Under the pieces are notes generated by a model. That model worked only from the letters and a program-made list of their open reading frames with translations, had not been told where the DNA came from and made no database searches. From Geoanaerobacter sp964528055 (GTDB lineage Bacteria > Desulfobacterota > Desulfuromonadia > Geobacterales > DSM-12255): a DNA stretch of 64,000 nt. Position numbers and translations under genes: made by a program. This document shows positions 34,929-43,371 of the stretch, in pieces. How positions within the stretch are numbered: position 1 is the first letter of the stretch; every line of letters starts with the position of its first letter. The DNA lies in contig CAZGQM010000006.1 in assembly GCA_964528055.1 (NCBI GenBank), positions 124,001 to 188,000 on the forward strand, given 5' to 3'.

Positions 34929-35699
34929 TTATGCCTCCCTGTTACGCTGGTAAAGGATTCGCAAACCCTCCAGAGTAAGGAACTCCTCAACTTGATCAAT
35001 AACCTTTGATTCCGGAGCAATCAGCCGTGCGAGACCTCCTGTGGCGATTACCCTGGGATTGTCCTTTGCTTCACTCTTCATCCGTGTAACGATACCGTCT
35101 ACCAATCCAACATAGCCGTAGACGATTCCGGCCTGCATGGAGTTCACAGTATTTTTCGCAATAACCGAAGGGGGTTTGACCACCTCCACCCTCGGAAGCT
35201 TGCTGGCACGCTGGAAAAGTGCTTCCAGGGAGATCATGAGTCCGGGAGCAATGGCCCCTCCGCAATACTCCCCTTTAGTGTTTACGTAATCAAATGTAGT
35301 TGCCGTACCGAAATCGACGATGATCAGTGATGAGCGGTATTGTTCAAAACCAGCCACAGCATTGACAATACGATCGGCTCCCACCTCCTTGGGATTGTCG
35401 TAATGTATAGGCATACCGGTCTTGATGCCTGGACCCACAATCAGAGGGATAATATTGAAATAATTTCGCGATAGAAGATCCAGGACTCCAGTGAGTGGAG
35501 GCACAACTGAAGATACAATGACGCCGTCCACTAAATTTGGGTCGATTCCTGATAACCGGAAAAGCTGGTTTATAAGAATACCGTATTCATCGTGGGTTCT
35601 GGACTTGTCTGTGGCAATTCGCCAGTCATGGATCAGATTTGAGCCATCATATACACCAAGTACAATATTGCTGTTCCCCACGTCAATAACTAGAAGCAA
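34929..35699 (-). CDS. coaX: Type III pantothenate kinase
   Basis: 256 residues from a TTG at 35699 (GGAGG five bases upstream), giving MLLVIDVGNSNIVLGVY, the family N-terminus; a GTG at 35711 would overlap the ribosome site. Motifs: DVGNSN (phosphate binding), GADRIVNAVA, IIVDFGTATTFDYV with catalytic Asp, and GGAIAPGL. Phosphorylates pantothenate, the first CoA step; type III enzymes are not feedback-inhibited by CoA. Third gene after nadC and birA. Confidence 0.93.
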   Translation of the reverse strand: MLLVIDVGNSNIVLGVYDGSNLIHDWRIATDKSRTHDEYGILINQLFRLSGIDPNLVDGVIVSSVVPPLTGVLDLLSRNYFNIIPLIVGPGIKTGMPIHYDNPKEVGADRIVNAVAGFEQYRSSLIIVDFGTATTFDYVNTKGEYCGGAIAPGLMISLEALFQRASKLPRVEVVKPPSVIAKNTVNSMQAGIVYGYVGLVDGIVTRMKSEAKDNPRVIATGGLARLIAPESKVIDQVEEFLTLEGLRILYQRNREA

Positions 35700-35772
35700 G
35701 AAAACCTCCACCCACGACTAACCATTTTGAATCAAACGACTGGTTATACCTGCACGAAAATCCCATTCCTGT

Positions 35773-36762
35773 TCACAGGATTCTCACATCTCCTGCAAGA
35801 ACACGGGCCACAACTCCACCTGCCCGCACTACAAGAAGGGCACCATTGTCGTCAATCCCCGTGGCAACCCCTTCCAGATGATCAGCTAAACCACCCACCG
35901 CCACTCGCCGGCCAATCATCCCACATCGGGTAACCCATTCATCCCTGACTGGTTTATAACCTTCCCTGAGATAGATAGCGTAAAGTGAGTCCAGTGCCTC
36001 AAGTAGATTTCTCAGAAATAGAAGGCGGTTAACTTCATGACCAGCTTCCATGAAAAGAGAGGTTGCCGGATTGCGCAAGTCGGAAGGAAATTGTTCCTTG
36101 CGCATATTCAAGTTAACCCCTATCCCAAGGATGACATGGTTAACCCGCTCGGTCTCGGCACTCATCTCATTCAGAAGTCCTGCCACCTTCTTGCCGTTAA
36201 CAAGGATGTCATTTGGCCATTTGATCAAGGGTTGAAGAGATGACTCGGCCTCGATGGCCCTTGCAACTGCGACCGCAGATAGGAAAGTAAGCTGGAACGC
36301 GGCAACTGGAAGGATTTGGGGTCGAAGCACGACAGAGCAGTATAGATTGACTCCTGGCGGTGAATGCCAGTTCCTGCCAAGTCGGCCTTTGCCCTGGTGC
36401 TGCGTTTCAGCGACAACGACGGTCCCCTCTGCAGCACCCTCCTCAGCCAGCCTACTGGCCTCAACATTGGTGGAGCCGGTTTCGGCAAGCCAGACCACTC
36501 GCCTGCCGATGAGTTCCGATGTAAGACCTTCTGATATTGCAGCCGGAGTCAGAACGTCCGGAACCTCAAGTAATCTGTAACCCCTTGCATGCCGGGCCTC
36601 AATACGGTAACCAAGCCTGCGGAGACCACTGATATGTTTCCAGACCGCAGTTCGCGACACATTGAGTATCCCGCTCAGTTCCGCACCAGAAATAACCCCT
36701 CCCCGCTCACGGAAGAGTTCCAGAATATGCCGGTCCAGGGAACGTTCCACCTGTTCCTTCAA
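35773..36762 (-). CDS. birA: Bifunctional biotin-protein ligase and bio repressor
   Basis: 329 residues. N-terminal winged helix (about 1-65, GGVISGAELSGILNVSRTAVWKHISGLRRLGYRIEA in parts) then the ligase domain with the biotinyl-AMP loop VVAETQHQGKGRLGRNWHSPPG (GRGRRGR equivalent GKGRLGR), IKWPNDILVNGKKVAGLL with catalytic Lys, and a C-terminal SH3-like domain (VRAGGVVARVLAGDVRIL). The HTH domain means it should bind the operator found at 1387-1418 before bioB. Overlaps the end of nadC by four bases (ATGA). Confidence 0.95.
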   Translation of the reverse strand: MKEQVERSLDRHILELFRERGGVISGAELSGILNVSRTAVWKHISGLRRLGYRIEARHARGYRLLEVPDVLTPAAISEGLTSELIGRRVVWLAETGSTNVEASRLAEEGAAEGTVVVAETQHQGKGRLGRNWHSPPGVNLYCSVVLRPQILPVAAFQLTFLSAVAVARAIEAESSLQPLIKWPNDILVNGKKVAGLLNEMSAETERVNHVILGIGVNLNMRKEQFPSDLRNPATSLFMEAGHEVNRLLFLRNLLEALDSLYAIYLREGYKPVRDEWVTRCGMIGRRVAVGGLADHLEGVATGIDDNGALLVVRAGGVVARVLAGDVRIL

Positions 36763-37589
36763 TGCTCCTCCAAGAGCATTGAGATATCCATTGCCCGAGC
36801 TGAGTGTGTCAGTGCGCCGACCGAAATTATATCCACCCCGGCATCGGCAATTTCCCTGACGGTATCAAGGTTAACCCCTCCTGAAGCCTCAAGATGCGCC
36901 CTTCCTGCAACCAGTGTCACCGCCTGACGCATAGTCTGAGTATCCATATTGTCCAGCATTATTATCTCAGCCCCAGCAGCTAGCGCCTCATCAACCTGTG
37001 AAAGGGTCTCGGTCTCTATTTCGATCTTGAGGGTGTGAGGTATGTAAGCTCTCGCCCTCCTGATCGCCTCGGTAATCCCTCCAGCTGCAGTTATGTGGTT
37101 TTCCTTTATCAATACGCCATCATAGAGACCGGTTCGATGATTGATGCCGCCTCCGATCCGTACCGCATATTTCTCCAATACCCGGAGTCCTGGAGTTGTT
37201 TTACGCGTGTCGACAATACGGACCTTTGTGCCTTTAACCTTATCAACGTATAAGGCCGTGAGAGTTGCAATCCCGCACATCCGCTGAAGCAGGTTGAGGG
37301 CAACACGTTCCCCCTGCAGGAGGGAGGATGCGTCTCCGGAAAATTCTGTGAGGATATCTCCATTTGCAATACGATCACCATCATTGAATTTTCGGTCAAA
37401 TGTCACCTGAGGATCAAGTAGAGTAAAGACTCTTTCCGCAACTTGAATCCCTGCAAGAACAAAAGGCTCTTTGGCAACCAGGCGTGCCTTTGCTTGCCGC
37501 AGGTTTGGCACGACTGCCTGAGTGGTTATATCGCCTGTGTGTATGTCCTCCAATAGGGCGTTTTCGATGATACGGTCAAGGCCGGTCAT
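36759..37589 (-). CDS. nadC: Nicotinate-nucleotide pyrophosphorylase (carboxylating)
   Basis: 276 residues. Quinolinate phosphoribosyltransferase, making nicotinate mononucleotide in de novo NAD synthesis. Motifs: EDIHTGDITTQAV at the start, RVALNLLQRMCGIATLT, RIVDTRKTTPGLRVLEKYAVRIGGGINHRTGLYDGVLIKENH (in parts), EIETETLSQVDEAL, MLDNMD, LEASGGVNLDTV. GGAG lies seven bases before the ATG. First of nadC-birA-coaX. Confidence 0.95.
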   Translation of the reverse strand: MTGLDRIIENALLEDIHTGDITTQAVVPNLRQAKARLVAKEPFVLAGIQVAERVFTLLDPQVTFDRKFNDGDRIANGDILTEFSGDASSLLQGERVALNLLQRMCGIATLTALYVDKVKGTKVRIVDTRKTTPGLRVLEKYAVRIGGGINHRTGLYDGVLIKENHITAAGGITEAIRRARAYIPHTLKIEIETETLSQVDEALAAGAEIIMLDNMDTQTMRQAVTLVAGRAHLEASGGVNLDTVREIADAGVDIISVGALTHSARAMDISMLLEEH

Positions 37590-37734
37590 AAGAATTCTCC
37601 AAGATTGTAGGTAGGCACCTTATAACACAGCTTCAATCTACCCGCAACCGCTAATGAAGTTACTGAAAAGCCATAACAGTTGTTGCGGCATCTCCCTGCT
37701 TCCACAATGTATTCGCATTCGTCTCCCCTGCAGA

Positions 37735-37763
37735 TTGACTTATCGCATGCTCTGCAATAGAAT
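37735..37763 (+). promoter_or_regulatory. Promoter of the HAMP-GGDEF gene
   Basis: TTGACT (37735-37740), 17 bases, TAGAAT (37758-37763). The predicted start is 37770-37771, one or two bases before the ATG (37772): a leaderless message. Confidence 0.6.
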
Positions 37764-37771
37764 GTGTTGGT

Positions 37772-39115
37772 ATGATTTTCCCTTTCAAGCCTCCAAATAG
37801 TGGACAGGGCTGGCGCCCACCCCGGATAACTATTGTACAGAAGATCATCGTCGGATATGCGGCGATGGCCTTCTTCACTATTGCGGCTCTTACTTTTTCA
37901 ACCAAAGGGCTTGTTTCACTTCACCAAACTGCGAGGGAGATTGCCCGAACAGATCTGGTTTTCGTAAACAACGTTCAGCGGATGAGGGAATCTCTGGTAG
38001 CACAGGAACGCTACGCTGGAAAGTTCCTGATCCTGGGAAGCGATGAGTTCCGGGATCTTTTCTATGCTAGAGAACAGGAGTTTCGCTCCATTCTTGAAAA
38101 TATGCGTCGGAGTAAAGATATCCCTGAACTGGTCCCCCTTACCGCATTATACGGTCAGTATCGCGATGCTGCTCACGCGGTATTTACCCGAAAGAACTAC
38201 GATTCACGCGCTATTCAGTCAGCAGGAGCTAAGGTACTGACATCCATCGATACTATTTTTGTAAATGAGCAGAAGCGTCTCAATCTCAAATTGGAGAATG
38301 CCGATAAACGGGAACAATCGACGGTCAGTCTGACTCTTATCCTCTCATTCACCGGTTTTCTACTTGCCTCAGCAGTGGCTGTGTATATCACTTACTCTAT
38401 TTCTACCGCCGTCAGAAAACTGAAAAAGGCCACCCACCGAATTGCAGAGGGTGAATTTGACTATGACCCACAGATACCTGCCGGTGATGAGATAGGCGAT
38501 CTGGCTCGCGACTTTATCCACATGGCAGAGCGCCTGAAAGAACTTGAACAGATTAGTCTCGATGCCAGCCCTCTTACCCGTCTTCCTGGAAATATTGCGA
38601 TTGAGCGTGCCCTAAATGTGCGGATGACCGGAGGAGAACCTTTTGCAGTCTGTTATGCTGACTTGGACAATTTCAAGGCCTATAATGACCGCTATGGCTA
38701 TATACAGGGAAGCGAACTAATTAGGATAACAGGGGAAATCATTTACGACGAAACCATCCGATACGGCGGCGACGGCCAGTTCATAGGCCATGTTGGAGGA
38801 GATGATTTTGTAATGATCCTGGCAGCCGACAAATTCGACGTGGTGTGTCGTGCAGTCACCGAGAGATTCGACCGTGAAATCACCGCCCACTACTCTCCGG
38901 AAGATCTCGCTCACGGCGCCATCGAAGGTGTTGACCGGTACGGGGTACACCGATCCTTCCCTATCATGACCCTCTCCATTGCCGTCCTTGTCTGCCAGGC
39001 GGGAGATTACGACTCAGCAGTTGATATTGCCCGAAACGCCGCAGATATCAAGGACCACCTGAAAGGTCAACCTGGTAGCAACTACTTTGTAAACCGACGA
39101 AAGGTCAACCGATGA
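37772..39115 (+). CDS. HAMP-GGDEF membrane enzyme with Hypr (cGAMP synthase) signature
   Basis: 447 residues. Membrane helix about 22-45, periplasmic helical sensor about 46-183, second helix about 186-208, HAMP about 209-262, GGDEF about 275-440. The active motif is GGDDF (342-346) in HVGGDDFVMIL. The base-contact segment reads FKAYNDRYGYIQGSELI: Asn305 corresponds to PleD Asn335, and Ser314 stands where diguanylate cyclases have Asp (PleD Asp344). That Asp-to-Ser change is the published hallmark of hybrid-promiscuous GGDEF enzymes such as Geobacter GacA, which make 3',3'-cGAMP. GacA itself has a receiver, not a HAMP module. Stop overlaps the next gene (ATGA). Confidence 0.82.
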   Translation: MIFPFKPPNSGQGWRPPRITIVQKIIVGYAAMAFFTIAALTFSTKGLVSLHQTAREIARTDLVFVNNVQRMRESLVAQERYAGKFLILGSDEFRDLFYAREQEFRSILENMRRSKDIPELVPLTALYGQYRDAAHAVFTRKNYDSRAIQSAGAKVLTSIDTIFVNEQKRLNLKLENADKREQSTVSLTLILSFTGFLLASAVAVYITYSISTAVRKLKKATHRIAEGEFDYDPQIPAGDEIGDLARDFIHMAERLKELEQISLDASPLTRLPGNIAIERALNVRMTGGEPFAVCYADLDNFKAYNDRYGYIQGSELIRITGEIIYDETIRYGGDGQFIGHVGGDDFVMILAADKFDVVCRAVTERFDREITAHYSPEDLAHGAIEGVDRYGVHRSFPIMTLSIAVLVCQAGDYDSAVDIARNAADIKDHLKGQPGSNYFVNRRKVNR

Positions 39116-39675
39116 GTCGATTAACTGTTTCCCTGATATTTTTGGTTTTATTGGGTGGATGCAGCACCCTTAAAGATAAATTTTCAATCACTGTAGCAAC
39201 ATACTCAGGAAAGCTGTCTGACGCCATCTACTACCTGGGAAAAGGCAATGAACCGGCTGCCACCAAACTCTTTGAAGAATTATGCAACAGCAAGGAGAAA
39301 TCTGAGGGAGTAACGGATGAGGCTCTATTTCGCCTCAGCCTGCTCGGCATCCGGCGCCATGACGAACCGGAGGAGATGCAACATGTCCAGAAGCTCCTGG
39401 CAAGACTTCGTACGGAATACCCCGAGAGCACCTGGACACATCAGGCTTTACCATTGATAGAATACCTGGCTGAAAAAGAGGTGACGAGCTCTGAAATCCG
39501 TACCATTAAACAGCGCAACAGCACTCTCTCAAAGGAAAACAAGGAACTCGTTCTCTCCAATCAGCAGCTGCAGGGGACAAATCAGACTCTCACCAAAGAA
39601 AATCGCGAACTGAGCCTAAGGATAGAAAAGCTTAAATCACTGGATATGGAGCTTGAGCTGAAAAATCGACGTTAA
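39112..39675 (+). CDS. Lipoprotein with C-terminal coiled coil, coupled to the GGDEF gene
   Basis: 187 residues. Signal peptide with lipobox LLGGC (Cys about 17). Mature region about 20-120 is helical and TPR/Sel1-like (SDAIYYLGKGNEPAATKLFEEL, EALFRLSLLGIRRH). Residues about 125-187 form a long coiled coil of NxxL-type heptads (NSTLSKENKELVLSNQQLQG). The ATG overlaps the GGDEF stop by four bases, so both are made together; it may serve the periplasmic sensor of that enzyme. No named family recognised; QseG-like lipoproteins are a comparison only. Confidence 0.72.
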   Translation: MSRLTVSLIFLVLLGGCSTLKDKFSITVATYSGKLSDAIYYLGKGNEPAATKLFEELCNSKEKSEGVTDEALFRLSLLGIRRHDEPEEMQHVQKLLARLRTEYPESTWTHQALPLIEYLAEKEVTSSEIRTIKQRNSTLSKENKELVLSNQQLQGTNQTLTKENRELSLRIEKLKSLDMELELKNRR

Positions 39676-39688
39676 CTGATATTAGGCA

Positions 39689-40210
39689 TTATTTCCTCCA
39701 CTCCAGCGGGATTGCACTCTGTGCAGCCTCCATGTCAAGCTCATTAAGCCGCGTTTCAAGCTCTTTTATCCGCTCCTCATCCCGCGTTATCTCAGCAGAC
39801 AGTTCATTGAAAGCCATCCTATCGCTTCTTTTCTGGAACTTAGTCTTTCTGCGATTAATTCCGGCCAATTCTTCACGCTTCGCTGGTAGACGATCTTTCA
39901 ACAACTGTATCTCTGTGTGCAGCGCTGCATAACGCTTTCGCCACAATTGCTCGTCCCTCTTACTGTCACCTGACGCAGAACGTTGTACCGCAGGAGCAAG
40001 ATCATTGACTGAAGGAGCAGGCGGCACGTCACTCTTCAGGTCAACCTCTCGTATCTTATTTCTGTATTTCGAAGGAATTTTTTCCGTATTGTCGGTGAAA
40101 TGAACGACACCATCACTATCCTCCCAGCGGTAAACGCCGGCAATGGACACACCGTACGACCCAAGCAAAATTCCGGCTGTAACAATACATCCGGCAGCTA
40201 GCATCCTCAT
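39689..40210 (-). CDS. DUF4124-type periplasmic protein with coiled coil
   Basis: 173 residues. Signal peptide (about 1-24). The segment GVYRWEDSDGVVHFTDNTEKIPSKYRNK is the DUF4124 signature (Y-W-D-G-HF-DN). Residues about 85-165 are a basic/acidic coiled coil. GGGAG precedes the ATG. Convergent with the lipoprotein gene and divergent from the cytochrome gene. Function of the family is unknown. Confidence 0.8.
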   Translation of the reverse strand: MRMLAAGCIVTAGILLGSYGVSIAGVYRWEDSDGVVHFTDNTEKIPSKYRNKIREVDLKSDVPPAPSVNDLAPAVQRSASGDSKRDEQLWRKRYAALHTEIQLLKDRLPAKREELAGINRRKTKFQKRSDRMAFNELSAEITRDEERIKELETRLNELDMEAAQSAIPLEWRK

Positions 40211-40238
40211 ATTAGACTCCCGCCAAACTTTTTTAAAA

Positions 40239-40267
40239 TTGCCTGTAAGTACTGTTTTATGTATAGT
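40239..40267 (+). promoter_or_regulatory. Promoter of the dodecahaem cytochrome gene
   Basis: TTGCCT (40239-40244), 17 bases, TATAGT (40262-40267). The leader is about 40 bases with AAAGGAG at 40297-40303, too short for a GEMM riboswitch. Confidence 0.65.
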
Positions 40268-40314
40268 GTATTATCCGCAATATTTCCAACCCTTTCAAAG
40301 GAGTACTTCATTAC

Positions 40315-41340
40315 ATGTTACGCTACATGATCATTTTGGCATCGGTATTTTGCTTGCTGCTTTCAACACTCTCATACGCAAAAGAGACTAAAGACCTTAC
40401 CTTTTCATTCAAGTATGCCGATTCTGTCATTTTCAGTCATGATCTGCATTTGTCAAAATATAACAACAACTGCAAAGTTTGCCACAACGCCATCTTCAAT
40501 TTAAAAAACCGCAAACACTACACGATGGCTGATATGGAAAAAAGCAAGTCTTGCGGCGGCTGCCACAGCGGCGTGAAAGCCTTCAGTGTTTCAGACGAAA
40601 AGGATTGCATCCGTTGTCATAAAGGCAAGGCACGCAACGTAAATTACCGGATGAAAGGTGCTACTGAGGTAGTTTTCAGCCATGAAGTGCACATTGACAA
40701 GACTAAAGGCAAATGCAAAAACTGCCATAACGGGAAAGTAATCACCGGTAACGCCAAGAATGTTACCATGAATGAAATGGAAAAAGGTAAAACTTGTGGA
40801 GCCTGCCACAACGGCAAGGGGGCCTTCACAGTAGCCGGCAACTGCGCTCGCTGCCACAAGGGGTATCTACCGAAAGAGATAACATTCCCACATAAGGGTA
40901 TAACAAACGCCGTATTCAGCCACAAATTCCACCTTGGAATGTACCAGTGCAGTGACTGCCATACATCCACTTTCCCGTACAAGGCCGCAGCATTGCACCG
41001 TACAATGGGCGAAATGGAACAGGGTAAATCTTGTGGTGCCTGTCACAACGGCAAGGATGCGTTCTCGTCCAGCGGTGAATGTGAACGCTGCCACGGCGGC
41101 TTCAAGCCTTCTCCGATAATTTTCAAAAATGAGGGTGGAGAGGTTAATTTCAACCATGCCTTGCATCTGGGAATGTACAAATGCGCCAATTGCCACACCA
41201 AGCTGTTCCCGTTCAAGGCTGGAGTGAAAAAGGCAACAATGTCCGAGATGGAAAAAGGAGCCTCATGTGGTGGTTGCCACAACGAAAACAAGGATGCCTT
41301 TAGTGTCAAAGGTGACTGCGAAAAATGCCATAGGGTGTAA
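40315..41340 (+). CDS. Dodecahaem c-type cytochrome, four triheme c7 repeats
   Basis: 341 residues. Signal peptide about 1-22. Twelve CxxCH motifs at about 53, 80, 98; 134, 161, 177; 212, 240, 256; 290, 318, 335: four repeats of three haems, each with FSHxxHxxxYxCxxCH, TMxEMEKGKSCGxCHNGKxAF and a third CxxCH. Conserved extra His (FSH, HxxHL) supply bis-His ligation. This is the triheme c7 nanowire architecture known from the GSU1996-type cytochromes of Geobacter sulfurreducens, a linear periplasmic haem wire. Role: electron transfer across the periplasm. Followed by a perfect 23-bp hairpin. Confidence 0.95.
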   Translation: MLRYMIILASVFCLLLSTLSYAKETKDLTFSFKYADSVIFSHDLHLSKYNNNCKVCHNAIFNLKNRKHYTMADMEKSKSCGGCHSGVKAFSVSDEKDCIRCHKGKARNVNYRMKGATEVVFSHEVHIDKTKGKCKNCHNGKVITGNAKNVTMNEMEKGKTCGACHNGKGAFTVAGNCARCHKGYLPKEITFPHKGITNAVFSHKFHLGMYQCSDCHTSTFPYKAAALHRTMGEMEQGKSCGACHNGKDAFSSSGECERCHGGFKPSPIIFKNEGGEVNFNHALHLGMYKCANCHTKLFPFKAGVKKATMSEMEKGASCGGCHNENKDAFSVKGDCEKCHRV

Positions 41341-41344
41341 CTAG

Positions 41345-41396
41345 CAACACCGACCATCTCCGAGGTTCTTTGAAACCTCGGAGATGGTCGGTGTTG
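41345..41396. terminator. Perfect 23-bp hairpin after the cytochrome gene
   Basis: Arms 41345-41367 and 41374-41396 are exact reverse complements with a 6-base loop, 4 bases after the stop. There is no T tract on either strand, so it may act as an mRNA 3'-end stabiliser as much as a terminator. Confidence 0.7.
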
Positions 41397-41561
41397 CCTG
41401 CTCGATGTAATTACCCAACATCGGACTATAGATTCTCTGCCACACCCCCTCCTGCGAAATCTTTTCAAAGTATCTTGGAAAATTCAAATTAGGCGATAAA
41501 CTGTAAACATCCCAGGAAATATGAATCTATTATTGTTGATAGATTATCAAAGGAGACAACT

Positions 41562-42989
41562 TTGACACTTCCAGAGCACAAAACCAAACTCGTCTGCACA
41601 ATTGGACCTGCATCAGATTCGCCGGAAGTTATGGAGAAATTACTGATGGCTGGAATGAATGTTGCCAGAATCAATTTCTCCCATGGCGCATTTGACCTGC
41701 ACGGGACAGTAATAAAAAATCTGCGGACTGCATCTGAAAAAACCGGGAAGCGATTGGCAATTATGGCTGACCTCCCAGGACCCAAGATGCGAATAGGTAA
41801 ACTGGCAGAAGAGCCTGTACAGCTTCTGCCGGGTGCTGAATTTTCCCTGACTACCGATGACATAGTTGGGGATGTTCATCGTGCATCAGTGACATTTGAA
41901 CCGCTGCCACGGGTTGTAAAGCCTGGGGATACACTTTATCTGAACGATGGAGTTATTCAGATGAAGGCGTCAAGGATAGAAGGAAATGAAGTAATATGCA
42001 CCGTTGTAGTTGGTGGAGAATTACGCTCGCGTAAAGGTCTCAACATACCAGGTATAGACTTAGGAATAACAGCATTTACCGAACATGACCACGCATGCCT
42101 CAGATTTGCGATTGAGAATGGCGTTGATGCCGTAAGTCAGTCATTTGTAGAGAGCGCTGAGGATATTGAAGCTGTCCGCAAGGCATCGGCTAAACTTGGC
42201 CGGGTACCTTTCATCATTGCAAAGATCGAACGAACAAGGGCGCTGGACAGGCTGGATGAAATAATCGATGCTGCTGACGGAGTAATGATAGCCCGTGGCG
42301 ACCTTGGCGTCGAAGTCCCCATTGAGATGATTGCCACTGTTCAGAAATCCATAATGAGTCTTGCCAACATGAAGGGAAAACCTGTCATAACAGCAACCCA
42401 GATGCTTGAATCCATGATCGGAAACAGCCGCCCGACCCGAGCGGAGTCAACTGACGTAGCTAATGCGATTCTTGATGGAACTGACTGCGTTATGCTGTCA
42501 GGTGAATCGGCAATGGGAAGCTATCCTGTTGAAGCGGTAGAAATGCTTGGAAAGATAGCGGTGACTGTTGAGCCTAATCGTCGTCCAATCTCAGCGCAAA
42601 AGATGATACGCGGTGTTGAACTCGGAAAGAATGTACGACCTGCGAATTTAATTACCATAGCTGTTGAAGAATGTCTTAAATACGTAGTACCTGCTGCTGT
42701 TTTCGTTCCAACCCACACGGGTGCGACTGCGCGAAGCCTCACCCGTTACCGGCTTCCAGTCTGGACAGTAGCCATTAGTTCTCTGGAAAGCACGTGCCAA
42801 GGACTTCAGTTCTCATACGGAGTTTATCCGGTTCTTGAAAAAGATCACCCTGAAAACTGGAAGTCATATGTTACTGAATGGCTCGCTTTAAACGAATTGA
42901 ATGGAGATTTTGCCATTCTCACCGAAGGGCCATCATTAAAATTTCCTGAAAATAATAACAAAATGGAGATAATAGATCTGAGGGGTTAA
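41562..42989 (+). CDS. pyk: Pyruvate kinase
   Basis: 475 residues from a TTG preceded by AAAGGAG. Motifs: TKLVCTIGPASDSPE, MNVARINFSHG, DLPGPKMRIG, the K+ and phosphate site, IAKIERTRALDRLDEIIDAADGVMIARGDLGVEVP (in parts, with catalytic Lys and metal-binding Glu), MKGKPVITATQMLESMI, RPTRAESTDVANAILDGTDCVMLSGE. The C-terminal effector domain is present and full length. Last step of glycolysis; in acetate-fed Geobacter-like cells mainly a control point against gluconeogenesis. Monocistronic. Confidence 0.96.
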   Translation: MTLPEHKTKLVCTIGPASDSPEVMEKLLMAGMNVARINFSHGAFDLHGTVIKNLRTASEKTGKRLAIMADLPGPKMRIGKLAEEPVQLLPGAEFSLTTDDIVGDVHRASVTFEPLPRVVKPGDTLYLNDGVIQMKASRIEGNEVICTVVVGGELRSRKGLNIPGIDLGITAFTEHDHACLRFAIENGVDAVSQSFVESAEDIEAVRKASAKLGRVPFIIAKIERTRALDRLDEIIDAADGVMIARGDLGVEVPIEMIATVQKSIMSLANMKGKPVITATQMLESMIGNSRPTRAESTDVANAILDGTDCVMLSGESAMGSYPVEAVEMLGKIAVTVEPNRRPISAQKMIRGVELGKNVRPANLITIAVEECLKYVVPAAVFVPTHTGATARSLTRYRLPVWTVAISSLESTCQGLQFSYGVYPVLEKDHPENWKSYVTEWLALNELNGDFAILTEGPSLKFPENNNKMEIIDLRG

Positions 42990-43107
42990 GTATTCTCTGT
43001 TATTTAGCCATGTATGCGGTTGCTAGGGTACCCCCTCCCCGGAACATACAGCGAATAGATAGGTGCGTCTGAAATGGCTTTCTGAAAATCCGACCTGCAA
43101 GATCACC

Positions 43108-43371
43108 TCAAATATTCAGGACGGTTGATTGATGTGACACCACGGAGGCCTTGTCTTTCCTATTCATCGCCTTGATGTGGAATTCTCTCTTGGCAGCAGA
43201 AGAGCGACTGTGGCCATTTTCCAGATAGAGCACCTGCAGCGCCTCCCTTCCCCTGAAATACTTGGCTCCCTTCCCCTCAACATGTTGGCGGAACCGCCTC
43301 TTAATATCCGTCGTAATTCCGGTATAGAGAGAGTTGTCAGAACAGACAATAATGTAAACATACCACTCCAT
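43108..43371 (-). CDS. GIY-YIG endonuclease-domain protein
   Basis: 87 residues, the usual size of UPF0213-type single-domain proteins. Y-V-YII near the N-terminus (GIY equivalent YVYIIVCSDNSLYTGITTDI) gives the GIY-YIG core, with catalytic Arg in KRRFRQH, and Glu in the LVYLE-like VLYLENGHSRSSAAKREFHIK (split here). Ribosome site is weak (AGGT). Possible DNA-repair nuclease; no mobile-element context. Confidence 0.85.
   Translation of the reverse strand: MEWYVYIIVCSDNSLYTGITTDIKRRFRQHVEGKGAKYFRGREALQVLYLENGHSRSSAAKREFHIKAMNRKDKASVVSHQSTVLNI

Noticed and set aside
40201..40314. GEMM (c-di-GMP/cGAMP) riboswitch before the cytochrome gene
   Set aside because: The transcript leader is about 40 bases, too short, and the conserved GEMM core is absent.
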